Shown: positions 1 through 5,430, numbered from the stretch's first letter. The stretch: DNA of 6,643 nucleotides from Clostridia bacterium (GCA_017455945.1 JAFTLM010000358.1:1-6643), one strand, 5' to 3'. Made by a program: numbers and translations. The notes: generated by a model from the letters alone, not told the origin.

Positions 1-30
1 GCAAAAAGAAAAAGTTCGCAAAAAGAAAAA
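1..30. repeat. Tandem A-rich 13-mer (two copies, 17-bp period)
   Basis: The 13-mer GCAAAAAGAAAAA occurs at 1-13 and again at 18-30, separated by GTTC. It sits at the window edge, so more copies may lie to the left. It is non-coding and upstream of the RpiR-type gene. A dispersed intergenic element or an A-rich upstream promoter element are both possible; the window cannot decide. Confidence 0.6.
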
Positions 31-47
31 CGCCGTTTTGGGGAGTT

Positions 48-67
48 TCGCTCACTGCGGTGAGCGA
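48..67. other. Perfect 8-bp hairpin in the rpiR leader region
   Basis: TCGCTCAC (48-55) pairs perfectly with GTGAGCGA (60-67) around a TGCG tetraloop. No T-run follows on the plus strand (the next bases are CAATGC), so it is not a normal intrinsic terminator in that direction. On the minus strand the bases after the stem are AACTCC and then AAAACGG, also not a T-run. It could be an operator, part of a structured leader RNA, or part of a dispersed repeat that includes the preceding A-rich 13-mers. Confidence 0.45.
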
Positions 68-89
68 CAATGCTTGTGCAGCCTTGACT

Positions 90-123
90 CGCACCCACTG
101 GCGTGGGGGCTCTTATGGGTGCG
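90..123. other. Inverted repeat with a competing inner hairpin upstream of the rpiR-type gene
   Basis: CGCACCCA (90-97) is the reverse complement of TGGGTGCG (116-123). Inside it, CCCAC (94-98) can instead pair with GTGGG (103-107) around TGGC, so the two pairings exclude each other. If transcribed, this could be a switchable leader. If the TATAAT box at 151 is the real promoter, the repeat lies upstream of transcription and would more likely be a protein-binding site, for example for the autoregulating RpiR-type protein. Neither role is shown. Confidence 0.4.
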
Positions 124-150
124 GTGCGAACATACCCCTCGCCGCCAAAC

Positions 151-156
151 TATAAT
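151..156 (+). promoter_or_regulatory. Candidate -10 box for the rpiR-type gene
   Basis: A perfect TATAAT lies in an A/T-rich run 28 bp before the start codon. The -35 region is poor: the best match near the right distance is CGAACA at 127-132 with an 18-bp spacer, which matches TTGACA only in its last three bases. A weak or activator-assisted promoter would fit. A TTGACT at 84-89 is too far away to pair with this box. Confidence 0.4.
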
Positions 157-171
157 TTATAAAAATAACAC

Positions 172-179
172 AAAGGAAG
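172..179 (+). promoter_or_regulatory. Ribosome binding site of the rpiR-type gene
   Basis: AAAGGAAG ends four bases before the ATG at 184, with the GGA core seven bases away. This supports the chosen start, which is also where the conserved N-terminal domain begins. Confidence 0.7.
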
Positions 180-183
180 AAAA

Positions 184-1020
184 ATGGACAAGACATCAAT
201 AAAAATCAACGTTTTATACCCGAGTATGAGCAAAGCCGAAAAGCGCATCGCCGATTGGCTTTACGAAAACCCTAATGAAATACTGGCACTCTCAATAGTC
301 GAGCTTGCCGAGAAATGTCAATGCTCCGAGGCAACAATAGTCCGATTTGCAAAACGGCTTGGTCTTAGCGGTTATCAGGGGCTGAAAATCTCACTTGCCC
401 AAGAGTCTGAATCCGCTGTCACAAACACAAAAATAACCGACCAAGACAGCCCATACGAAATTTACGGCAAGGTTTGCAACGACATATACTGTGCCCTCGA
501 ACGAACAAAAAATTCGCTGGACAAAAAACAACTGTCTGACGCCGCCGAAAGGCTTGCCGCTTCAGAAAGAATAATAATTTTCGGTCTCGGAAACTCAGCC
601 TCGGTCGCCACCGATATGAGCCACAAGCTATTGCGTGCGGGTTGCAACTCGGTTGCCTATTCGGACAACCATATGCAGGTGATAGCCGCGTCTCATCTGA
701 CAGAAAAAGACACTGTTGTGGGAATATCACATTCGGGGTCATCGCGTGACATTGTCGAGGCGTTAAAAATCGCAAAGGACCACGGCGCCGTCACCGTCTG
801 CATCACAAACAAAGGAAAATCCCCCGTCACCAAGGTTTCTGACATAATTCTTGAAACCTCTGCCGAAGAAACAAAATATTCGATACTCGGGCTGTCCTCA
901 AGAATTGCCCAGCTTTCAATAGTGGACTCTCTTTACTACTACGTAGTCCACCGCAACACAGAAACGGCAATGGAGTCCATAAAAGAAACCGAAAGATCGC
1001 TTTTGTCAAAGAAATATTGA
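184..1020 (+). CDS. MurR/RpiR family transcriptional regulator (HTH + SIS)
   Basis: A 278-residue DNA-binding regulator with the standard two-domain layout and usual length of this family. Residues 1-77 form the RpiR-type helix-turn-helix: SIVELAEKCQCSEATIVRF at about 37-55, followed by AKRLGLSGYQGLK. Residues about 118-255 form a SIS (sugar isomerase) phosphosugar-binding domain, with the GLGNSAS loop at 134-140 and the GISHSGSSRD signature at 180-189, the Ser-rich loop that holds the phosphate of sugar phosphates. Family members sense phosphorylated sugars or amino sugars and repress or activate nearby catabolic genes. The effector cannot be named here: the neighbours concern glycerol and the cell surface, not an obvious sugar pathway, and the likely target may lie left of the window. 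It is convergent with the glpK-lipase operon, so it is not in a classic divergent regulator-operon layout. The family assignment is firm; any target is inference. Confidence 0.93.
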   Translation: MDKTSIKINVLYPSMSKAEKRIADWLYENPNEILALSIVELAEKCQCSEATIVRFAKRLGLSGYQGLKISLAQESESAVTNTKITDQDSPYEIYGKVCNDIYCALERTKNSLDKKQLSDAAERLAASERIIIFGLGNSASVATDMSHKLLRAGCNSVAYSDNHMQVIAASHLTEKDTVVGISHSGSSRDIVEALKIAKDHGAVTVCITNKGKSPVTKVSDIILETSAEETKYSILGLSSRIAQLSIVDSLYYYVVHRNTETAMESIKETERSLLSKKY

Positions 1021-1025
1021 TACAC

Positions 1026-1052
1026 AAAAGGAGCTGAATTTCAGCTCCTTTT
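1026..1052. terminator. Bidirectional intrinsic terminator between convergent genes
   Basis: AAAAGGAGCTGA (1026-1037) pairs perfectly with TCAGCTCCTTTT (1041-1052), leaving the 3-base loop ATT. The plus strand continues as T-rich sequence (five Ts in 1049-1053), ending the rpiR-type transcript. The minus strand ends the stem in TTTT followed by GTGTA, serving the hydrolase gene whose stop is just to the right. It sits in the 39-bp gap between the two stop codons. Confidence 0.9.
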
Positions 1053-1059
1053 TATCGCC

Positions 1060-1980
1060 TCACCGTACAAACTCAAGAATAGCGGCTTTGGTGTTTTCAT
1101 ACGTAAAATCATTAAGTATTTCGTGGCGTGCGCCTTTGTAAAGTACAAGCTTAACGTCGGCTCCGACATTGAACAGCTTGTTATAAACCTCTTTTACGCC
1201 TTTTCCGAAATTTCCAACGGGGTCGTCCTCACCCGATATCAAAAGTATCGGCAATTCTTTGGACACGTTATTATACCACTTTTTCGAATTTGAATATTTC
1301 AGAAGCCTGATAAGGTCGCCCATTGCACTGACCGTAAACTTGAACGAGCAAAGCTTATCATCCTTATATTTCTCCCTTACGGTCTTGTCGGTAGTAAGCC
1401 AGGAACGCTCGTCGTTCTCATCGGCAAAGCGTTTGTTGCTGTCGCCAAACGCCAACGCATAGACAAGTCCCGACACGTGCTTTTTGCCTTTTACAGCTTT
1501 TACTGCGGCTATAAGGGCAAGCCCCGCACCTGCCGCGGGGTTGCCTCCTCCTGTTCCCATCACAACAAGCCTGTCGGGCTTAACGCTCATAACCGAGGCG
1601 AGACGCACTATAAACGACCCCATACTGTGGCCCATAAGGATATACGGCTCGTCTGTTCTTCCGAATGCGGCAAAGACAGCCGACGAAAAGACGTTTACGT
1701 CCTCAACCAACAGCCTCCAGCCGTCCTTTGGGGCAATAAATCCAAGCTCGCTTTCGTCATTTACGGTTTTGCCGTGTCCCAAGTGGTCGTAACCAAAGCA
1801 AAGATACCCCTCGTTTGCCATATCACACATAAGCTTTTCATATCTTCCTATGTATTCGGTCATTCCGTGAACCACTTGAAAATAACCTTTTATCTTGCCT
1901 TCGGGCAGGAACACCACCCCCGAAAGGCTGTGTTCACGGTCGCTTGAAGGCACCGAAAAATCTCTTTTTTCAAACGCCAT
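1060..1980 (-). CDS. Alpha/beta hydrolase, monoacylglycerol lipase / lysophospholipase type
   Basis: A 306-residue serine hydrolase of the Hydrolase_4 (PldB/monoglyceride lipase-like) family, probably cytoplasmic, since no signal peptide or membrane segment is visible. The oxyanion-hole region is VVHGMTEYIGRY at 36-47. The nucleophile is S119 in GHSMG (117-121), the acid is D253 in SGEDDPVG, and the catalytic His is H286 in GARHEILND. The HGM-x-E-x-x-x-RY and ARHE-[IL]-x-N patterns are typical of monoacylglycerol lipases and lysophospholipases. The start is the ATG at 1980, not further upstream, because upstream sequence is the 3' end of glpK and a GAGGAA site lies just before this ATG. It follows glpK by a single base, so the two are surely cotranscribed and probably translationally coupled. 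The pairing with glycerol kinase suggests release of glycerol from monoacylglycerols or related glycerol esters, though substrate is inferred from context. Proline-type peptidase or general esterase activity remains possible. Confidence 0.88.
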   Translation of the reverse strand: MAFEKRDFSVPSSDREHSLSGVVFLPEGKIKGYFQVVHGMTEYIGRYEKLMCDMANEGYLCFGYDHLGHGKTVNDESELGFIAPKDGWRLLVEDVNVFSSAVFAAFGRTDEPYILMGHSMGSFIVRLASVMSVKPDRLVVMGTGGGNPAAGAGLALIAAVKAVKGKKHVSGLVYALAFGDSNKRFADENDERSWLTTDKTVREKYKDDKLCSFKFTVSAMGDLIRLLKYSNSKKWYNNVSKELPILLISGEDDPVGNFGKGVKEVYNKLFNVGADVKLVLYKGARHEILNDFTYENTKAAILEFVR

Positions 1981-1981
1981 A

Positions 1982-3493
1982 TTATTCCTCGCTTTCGCTG
2001 AAGGCTCTGCAGGCTTTAACAGCTCTTCTCCAACCGTCAAGAGCTTTCCTGCGTGCCTCGGCATCTATTTTGGGGATGTATGTTTTTCCCGAACTCAAAG
2101 AAGCCTTTATCGCACCGCGGCTTTCAAAGAATCCCACGGCAAGCCCCGCAAGATACGCAGCACCGAGTGCCGTAGCCTCGGGATTTTCGGGGCATCTGAC
2201 CTCTATATTTGAAAAATCGCTCTGCATCTGCATCAACAGACCGTTTGCCGATGCTCCGCCGTCAACCTTCAAAACCGTCACGGTCTTGTTTTCTCCAATC
2301 AGTTCCATATCGCTTTTCATAGCCGAAAGAACGTCCTCGCTCTGGTACGCTATGGCTTCCAGTGCCGCGCGGATAACGTGATTTTTTCCACTTCCCGAAG
2401 TAAGTCCCACCACAGTACCTCTTGCGTGCATATCCCAATGAGGAGCCCCAAGTCCGACAAAGGCCGGAACAAGATAAACACCGCCCGTGTTTTCAACTTT
2501 TGAGGCAAAATACTCGCTGTCTTTGGAGTCGTGAATAAGCTTCATTTCGTCGCGGAGCCAACGGACTACCGCACCTCCCATAAACACACTTCCTTCAAGG
2601 GCGTACTCAACCGCCCGGTCTTTTTCGCCCGCGGCAACTGTGGTAAGCAATCCGTTGTTGCTGAACACAGGCTTTTCTCCGGTATGCGTCAAAAGGAAGC
2701 AACCTGTGCCGTAGGTGTTTTTAGCCTCGCCCGCCTCAAAGCACCCCTGCCCGAAAAGAGCCGCCTGCTGGTCGCCCGCTATACCCGAAATCGGTATTTC
2801 GGCTCCCATACACTCAAAATAGCCGTATATCTCGCTGCTGCTCTTTATTTCGGGCAAAATATTGGCGGGAATCCCAAGGATATCAAGCATTTTTTCGTCC
2901 CAACTGCAGGTATGTATATCGCAAAGCATCGTTCTGGATGCGTTAGTGCGGTCGGTAACAAAAACCTTTCCGTCGGTCAGTTTCCATACCAGCCAGGTGT
3001 CAACGGTACCCACAGCCAGCTCGCCGCTTTCGGCAAGTCCGCGAGCCCCCTCCACGTTGTCAAGAATCCACTTTATTTTGGTGCCGCTGAAGTATGGGTC
3101 AATCCTGAGCCCCGTAGTTTTTCTTATATATTCCGAGTAGCCCTCGCTTTCAAGCTCCTCGCATATATCCGAGGTTCGTCTGCACTGCCAGACTATTGCG
3201 TTGCATATGGGCTTTCCGGTTTTCCTGTTCCAGGCAACCACCGTCTCTCGCTGATTGGTGATACCGACTGCGGCAATCTCGTCGGATGCTATTCCGCTTT
3301 TTGCTATACATTCGGTAAGTGCCGCATACTGATTGGCATAAATATCCATCGGATCTTGCTCCACCCATCCCGGGTGAGGATAATACTGGGCAAATTCGTG
3401 TTGCGCCATAGAAACGACCTTTGAATTTTTGTCAAACAAGACGGCACGTGCACTTGTGGTGCCTTCATCAAGAGCAAGAATATATTTTTTCAT
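1982..3493 (-). CDS. glpK: Glycerol kinase
   Basis: A full-length 503-residue FGGY-family kinase that converts glycerol and ATP to sn-glycerol-3-phosphate in the cytoplasm. The N-terminal phosphate loop is LDEGTTSARAV (8-18), with Glu where many bacterial GlpKs have DQGTT. Glycerol-contact residues match the family: R82-E83 in NQRET, W102, Y134, and the catalytic base D241 in GIAGDQQAALFG. FGGY signature 1 is YFSGTKIKWILDN (134-146); signature 2 starts at GGASANG (412-418). The loop just before GAEIPISG (about 221-236) is short: it has neither the YHF(Y/F)G histidine that HPr phosphorylates in many Bacillota nor the GGKGGTR fructose-1,6-bisphosphate loop of the E. coli enzyme. The shape recalls the Thermococcus-type enzyme, from memory. 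The start at 3493 is chosen for its GGGAGGT site; a longer frame to 3544 would run through the promoter. The lipase-like hydrolase follows after 1 bp. No glycerol facilitator or glycerol-3-phosphate dehydrogenase is in the window. Confidence 0.97.
   Translation of the reverse strand: MKKYILALDEGTTSARAVLFDKNSKVVSMAQHEFAQYYPHPGWVEQDPMDIYANQYAALTECIAKSGIASDEIAAVGITNQRETVVAWNRKTGKPICNAIVWQCRRTSDICEELESEGYSEYIRKTTGLRIDPYFSGTKIKWILDNVEGARGLAESGELAVGTVDTWLVWKLTDGKVFVTDRTNASRTMLCDIHTCSWDEKMLDILGIPANILPEIKSSSEIYGYFECMGAEIPISGIAGDQQAALFGQGCFEAGEAKNTYGTGCFLLTHTGEKPVFSNNGLLTTVAAGEKDRAVEYALEGSVFMGGAVVRWLRDEMKLIHDSKDSEYFASKVENTGGVYLVPAFVGLGAPHWDMHARGTVVGLTSGSGKNHVIRAALEAIAYQSEDVLSAMKSDMELIGENKTVTVLKVDGGASANGLLMQMQSDFSNIEVRCPENPEATALGAAYLAGLAVGFFESRGAIKASLSSGKTYIPKIDAEARRKALDGWRRAVKACRAFSESEE
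1985..1990 (-). promoter_or_regulatory. Ribosome binding site of the hydrolase inside the glpK coding end
   Basis: Read on the minus strand, GAGGAA forms the last two sense codons of glpK (Glu-Glu) and is followed by TAA, one T, and the hydrolase ATG. This overlap fixes the hydrolase start at 1980 and implies coupled translation of the two genes. Confidence 0.75.
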
Positions 3494-3499
3494 AGAACC

Positions 3500-3506
3500 A
3501 CCTCCC
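3500..3506 (-). promoter_or_regulatory. Strong ribosome binding site of glpK
   Basis: Minus-strand GGGAGGT lies six bases before the ATG at 3493 and rules for that start over the in-frame codon at 3544. Confidence 0.85.
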
Positions 3507-3517
3507 GGATATATTTG

Positions 3518-3527
3518 ACAATATTGT
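3518..3527. promoter_or_regulatory. Palindrome overlapping the glpK -10 box (candidate operator)
   Basis: ACAATATTGT is a perfect 10-bp palindrome covering most of the -10 box and running toward the start site; the next-but-one bases also match (TT and AA, one mismatch between). In addition, TTGACAA at 3515-3521 is the inverted copy of TTGTCAA at 3546-3552, which includes the -35 box. A repressor site is plausible, but such AT-rich palindromes also arise by chance around promoters. Confidence 0.35.
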
Positions 3528-3552
3528 AACACAAATACTACCATTTTGTCAA
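3523..3552 (-). promoter_or_regulatory. Sigma-A type promoter of the glpK-hydrolase operon
   Basis: On the minus strand a perfect -35 TTGACA (3552-3547) is followed after an 18-bp spacer by TACAAT (3528-3523), five of six matches to TATAAT. It lies directly downstream of the hairpin at 3559-3598, which would shield it from read-through of the surface operon. The expected transcription start is near 3516, giving a leader of about 22 bases, too short for a riboswitch. Confidence 0.75.
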
Positions 3553-3558
3553 CGGTAC

Positions 3559-3598
3559 AACAAAAAGAGACCGATTAAAAAATCAGTCTCTTTTTGTT
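3559..3598. terminator. Long intrinsic terminator of the surface operon
   Basis: The arms 3559-3576 and 3581-3598 pair over 18 positions with one C-A mismatch and a four-base A loop. On the minus strand the stem ends in GTCTCTTTTTGTTG, a usable T-run, so it should end transcripts coming from the small secreted-protein gene about 145 bases after its stop. The T-run is stronger still in the plus direction, but no plus-strand gene leads into it. Confidence 0.8.
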
Positions 3599-3611
3599 TT
3601 GTACGTACAAA
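3598..3611. other. Perfect 14-bp palindrome
   Basis: TTTGTACGTACAAA reads the same on both strands. It abuts the terminator stem, about 45 bp upstream of the glpK -35 box. Possible regulator binding site; no function is shown. Confidence 0.45.
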
Positions 3612-3742
3612 GATAAATTAATATTCGTTACGAATTACGTTCAAAGGTTCGCTAAAGCAACGCAACTCTCTTTATCTTTTTATCTTTTTGTGCGGAGCAT
3701 CTTTAAGATGCTCCGCTGTTTAATTAAAGCTTATATCAGAGC
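3599..3742. other. Intergenic region with palindromes and a second hairpin, no gene
   Basis: This 144-bp stretch has no convincing reading frame. It holds an interrupted palindrome ATTCGT-T-ACGAAT (3623-3635), two tandem copies of ATCTTTTT (3674-3689), and TTTAATTAAA (3719-3728). A hairpin near the surface-operon end is listed separately. It is the transcribed 3' trailer of the small secreted-protein gene if termination is at 3559-3598. A small RNA cannot be excluded. Confidence 0.4.
3692..3716 (-). other. Stable hairpin just after the small secreted-protein gene
   Basis: GCGGAGCATCT (3692-3702) pairs perfectly with AGATGCTCCGC (3706-3716) around TTA. It begins 26 bases after the gene's stop on the minus strand. 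What follows on that strand is A-rich (ACAAAAAGATAAAAAG), not a T-run, so a normal intrinsic terminator is unlikely. It may protect the 3' end of the mRNA, with termination at the later hairpin. Confidence 0.55.
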
Positions 3743-4282
3743 TTAGGGAGTAGTAATAGTTACCGTTGCGGTAGCATTTACGTTTGTACCGGGAGCAACG
3801 TTTCCGGAAGGAATAATTGTAAAGCTGTCTGTGGGAGCCTTTGTGGGATCGCCGAGAGACTCACCTGTAGCCGCACTTGCAAGGTTTGCGACAGTCTTAT
3901 CCCCCTCAGCCGCAAAGCTAATACCGCTTTGTGCAGCGGGAACTGCAAGAGTTGCAACCACAGCTGCGTTGGAGTGGTTTGTAACCGTTACGTTTACCGT
4001 CTCACCTGTCCAGTCGGTAACGTAAGAATCTGTGTAGGTGTGTGTTGCGGGATTCCATGTCTTTGTAACGTCGGTCTTACCGTTAAGTTCAGTATTGGTC
4101 CAAACGATATCAACCGAGTATACTGTAGGAGTGATAACTTCGTCCTGTGTAACGTTGATGGTGATATTCTGGGACGATTTGTTTGCAGGATCTGTTACGC
4201 CGGTAATAGTAACCGCAACTGCACTGACAGCAAGAGATGCCATCATTACAACTACAAGTACAAGAGCAAAAATTTTCTTCAT
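3743..4282 (-). CDS. Small secreted protein with TWNP-motif beta-rich module
   Basis: A 179-residue exported protein of unknown function. Residues 1-23 are a clear signal peptide: MKK, a hydrophobic core rich in Val, Leu and Met, and a cleavage site after AVA (21-23). The mature part has no cysteine, is rich in Thr, Val and Asn, and looks all-beta. Motifs are YSVDIVW (55-61), TWNPATHTY (75-83) and VTNHSNAAV (100-108). It has no LPxTG motif and no C-terminal membrane helix, so it is released, non-covalently held, or polymerised. The V-x-[IV]-x-W ... TWNP-x-TH-x-Y pattern recurs in the C-terminal module of the large protein encoded first in the same operon. Its ribosome site is AAAGGAAAG (4298-4290), and a possible promoter of its own precedes it. 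Signal peptide, size and lack of an anchor would suit an abundant surface-layer or fibre subunit (TasA/camelysin-like or WxL-like folds come to mind), but I cannot assign a named family. Confidence 0.85.
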   Translation of the reverse strand: MKKIFALVLVVVMMASLAVSAVAVTITGVTDPANKSSQNITINVTQDEVITPTVYSVDIVWTNTELNGKTDVTKTWNPATHTYTDSYVTDWTGETVNVTVTNHSNAAVVATLAVPAAQSGISFAAEGDKTVANLASAATGESLGDPTKAPTDSFTIIPSGNVAPGTNVNATATVTITTP

Positions 4283-4312
4283 TTGTTTTCTTTCCTTTCT
4301 TGATTATAGAAT

Positions 4313-4342
4313 TATATATTATCGGCCGTCTGCCTTTGTCAG
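4313..4342 (-). promoter_or_regulatory. Weak candidate promoter of the small secreted-protein gene
   Basis: In the 71-bp gap after the membrane-protein gene, the minus strand has CTGACA (4342-4337, five of six to TTGACA) and 18 bp later TATATA (4318-4313). Two TATAAT hexamers also lie here (4316-4311 and 4308-4303) but at less suitable distances. An internal promoter could raise expression of this gene over the upstream two. Confidence 0.35.
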
Positions 4343-4353
4343 GCGGCAAATAA

Positions 4354-5430
4354 TCAATTATAGACGTATATATTTACGCCCGTTATTTCGGGTGTTACGG
4401 TTGCCTTTTCACCCGTCGTGGGGTGATAGAAGGAAACAACGTATACACCGCTGTAAATCCCTGCGGGAAGGCCTGCCGCGGTTTCGTCCAGCGGCATATC
4501 CTTTATGGTGCCTCCCACCTTGATTTTTTCGGATCTTGAAATAAAGTACCTTGTTCCGTCCTCAATCACATACAACTCAAGCATTGCATCGTGGCTGGAT
4601 TGTTGAGGATTTCCGAAATACATACTGATACTTCTCGACCCCGTATCCACCTTTGCCGTAAGAGTATAAGTAAGCGACACGGAACCGCCTCCTTCGGGAG
4701 TCGGTTTATCGGTTTCCGGAGGATCGGTTTCATCGCCTCCGCCGATGTCGGGTTTATCGGTCTCCGGAGGATCGGTTTCATCGCCTCCGCCGATGTCGGG
4801 TCTATCGGTCTCCGGAGGATCGGTTTCATCGCCTCCGCCGATGTCCGGTCTATCGGGTTTATCGGTTTCATATCCTCCCAGATGGGGATAGTCGGTCTCC
4901 GGCGGCTCTGTTTCGGTTCCTCCTATATCCGGATACTCTGTTTCGGGCGGTTCTGTCTCGGTACCGCCTATACTCGGGTATTCGGTTTCGTAAGTTTCAC
5001 CGATTTTTTTGCGATTGTTCATAGAAAGAATCAGAATCAAAACCGCAACAATAACTGCCAAAGCACTGCCAATCGCTATAAACAACGGCAAAAGACTGAC
5101 TTTTACAACAATAAATTTATCTTCTCCGACGCAAATATATCCTCCGTTTCGGTGAGTATACTTGCTCTTAGAGCCCGAAGAAAGAGTATCAAACTTTTCT
5201 TCGCCTATGTTTATGTAGCCGTTACGCTGGGCTTCAAGCTTCTCACGCTTCTTCTCGGAAAGCTCTTCCTCAGGCTTTGGAGAAGCCGTTGTCACTTCGC
5301 CCAACACGCCGTATCCGCCGTTGGGGTAAAGTGTTTTCATCATTTTGGGAGAATAGCAACGTAAATTCTGTTTTCCTATTTTTATCTCTTTGTCATAGTC
5401 CTGCTTATCAAGCAAGCCGAAATTTATCAT
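4354..5430 (-). CDS. Single-pass membrane protein with acidic Pro-rich repeat stalk and C-terminal extracellular domain
   Basis: A 358-residue protein of unknown function in four parts. Residues 1-110 are polar, without a signal peptide, and presumably cytoplasmic; they hold three related motifs: NGGYGVLGE (37-45), NGYINIGEEKF (70-80) and NGGYICVGEDKF (95-106). Residues about 112-137 are one membrane helix, followed by NNRKK. Residues 147-247 are a stalk of 15-16-residue repeats of the type PDIGGGDETDPPETDK. Residues 249-358 form a beta-rich outer domain with SLTYTLTAKVD, YFGNPQQSSHD (271-281), LPAGIYSGVYVVSFYHP and TGEKATV. From memory, similar FGNP...S...D / Y-x-G-x-Y-x-V-x-F-Y-x-P-x-TGEKA domains occur in uncharacterised membrane proteins of gut Clostridia. 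The RKK after the helix is not a clean positive-inside signal for N-in orientation, so topology is inferred mainly from the repeat stalk. The start at 5430 has an AGGAGG site nine bases away. It lies 17 bp after the large repeat protein, so they share one transcript. Confidence 0.82.
   Translation of the reverse strand: MINFGLLDKQDYDKEIKIGKQNLRCYSPKMMKTLYPNGGYGVLGEVTTASPKPEEELSEKKREKLEAQRNGYINIGEEKFDTLSSGSKSKYTHRNGGYICVGEDKFIVVKVSLLPLFIAIGSALAVIVAVLILILSMNNRKKIGETYETEYPSIGGTETEPPETEYPDIGGTETEPPETDYPHLGGYETDKPDRPDIGGGDETDPPETDRPDIGGGDETDPPETDKPDIGGGDETDPPETDKPTPEGGGSVSLTYTLTAKVDTGSRSISMYFGNPQQSSHDAMLELYVIEDGTRYFISRSEKIKVGGTIKDMPLDETAAGLPAGIYSGVYVVSFYHPTTGEKATVTPEITGVNIYVYN
4690..4992 (-). repeat. 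Tandem repeats encoding the acidic Pro-rich stalk
   Basis: Three nearly identical 48-bp units run 4715-4762, 4763-4810 and 4811-4858, differing at only a few bases, each encoding a version of the 16-residue unit DIGGGDETDPPETDKP. To the right (N-terminal side of the stalk) are older, diverged 45-bp units encoding TETEPPETEYPDIGG and TETEPPETDYPHLGG. The closeness of the 48-bp units at DNA level points to recent duplication. All units keep the reading frame, so copy-number change would alter stalk length without breaking the protein. Confidence 0.9.

Noticed and set aside
1477..1947. Plus-strand frames overlapping the hydrolase gene
   Set aside because: The minus strand encodes an intact catalytic triad and lipase motifs; the plus frames are shadows.
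1981..2064. Upstream extension of the hydrolase (28 more residues)
   Set aside because: This would be out-of-frame translation of glpK's end; the ATG at 1980 has its own GAGGAA site and the family homology starts there.
2531..3424. A 297-codon open frame on the plus strand inside glpK
   Set aside because: It lies entirely antisense to a full-length, motif-complete glycerol kinase; its translation is rich in His, Arg and Cys with no recognisable domain and no good ribosome site.
3494..3544. Upstream extension of glpK (17 more residues)
   Set aside because: It would place the promoter and the GGGAGGT ribosome site inside the coding region; MKKYILALDEG is the normal GlpK N-terminus.
4325..4347. 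Hairpin between the membrane-protein and small-protein genes as a terminator
   Set aside because: The GCCGTCTG/CAGGCGGC stem has an A-C mismatch when read on the transcribed (minus) strand and is not followed by a T-run, so termination there is doubtful.
4450..4470. LPAGI in the membrane protein as a sortase signal
   Set aside because: It is LPAG-I, inside the outer domain, with no following helix and basic tail; not an LPxTG sorting signal.
4715..4858. CRISPR-like array
   Set aside because: The 48-bp units are contiguous without unique spacers and encode an in-frame peptide repeat.
4591..5364. A 257-codon plus-strand frame antisense to the membrane protein
   Set aside because: Its apparent repeats (GFIGLRRIGFIASADV type) are just the reverse reading of the 48-bp units; the minus-strand frame has the ribosome site, the membrane helix and ordered motifs.
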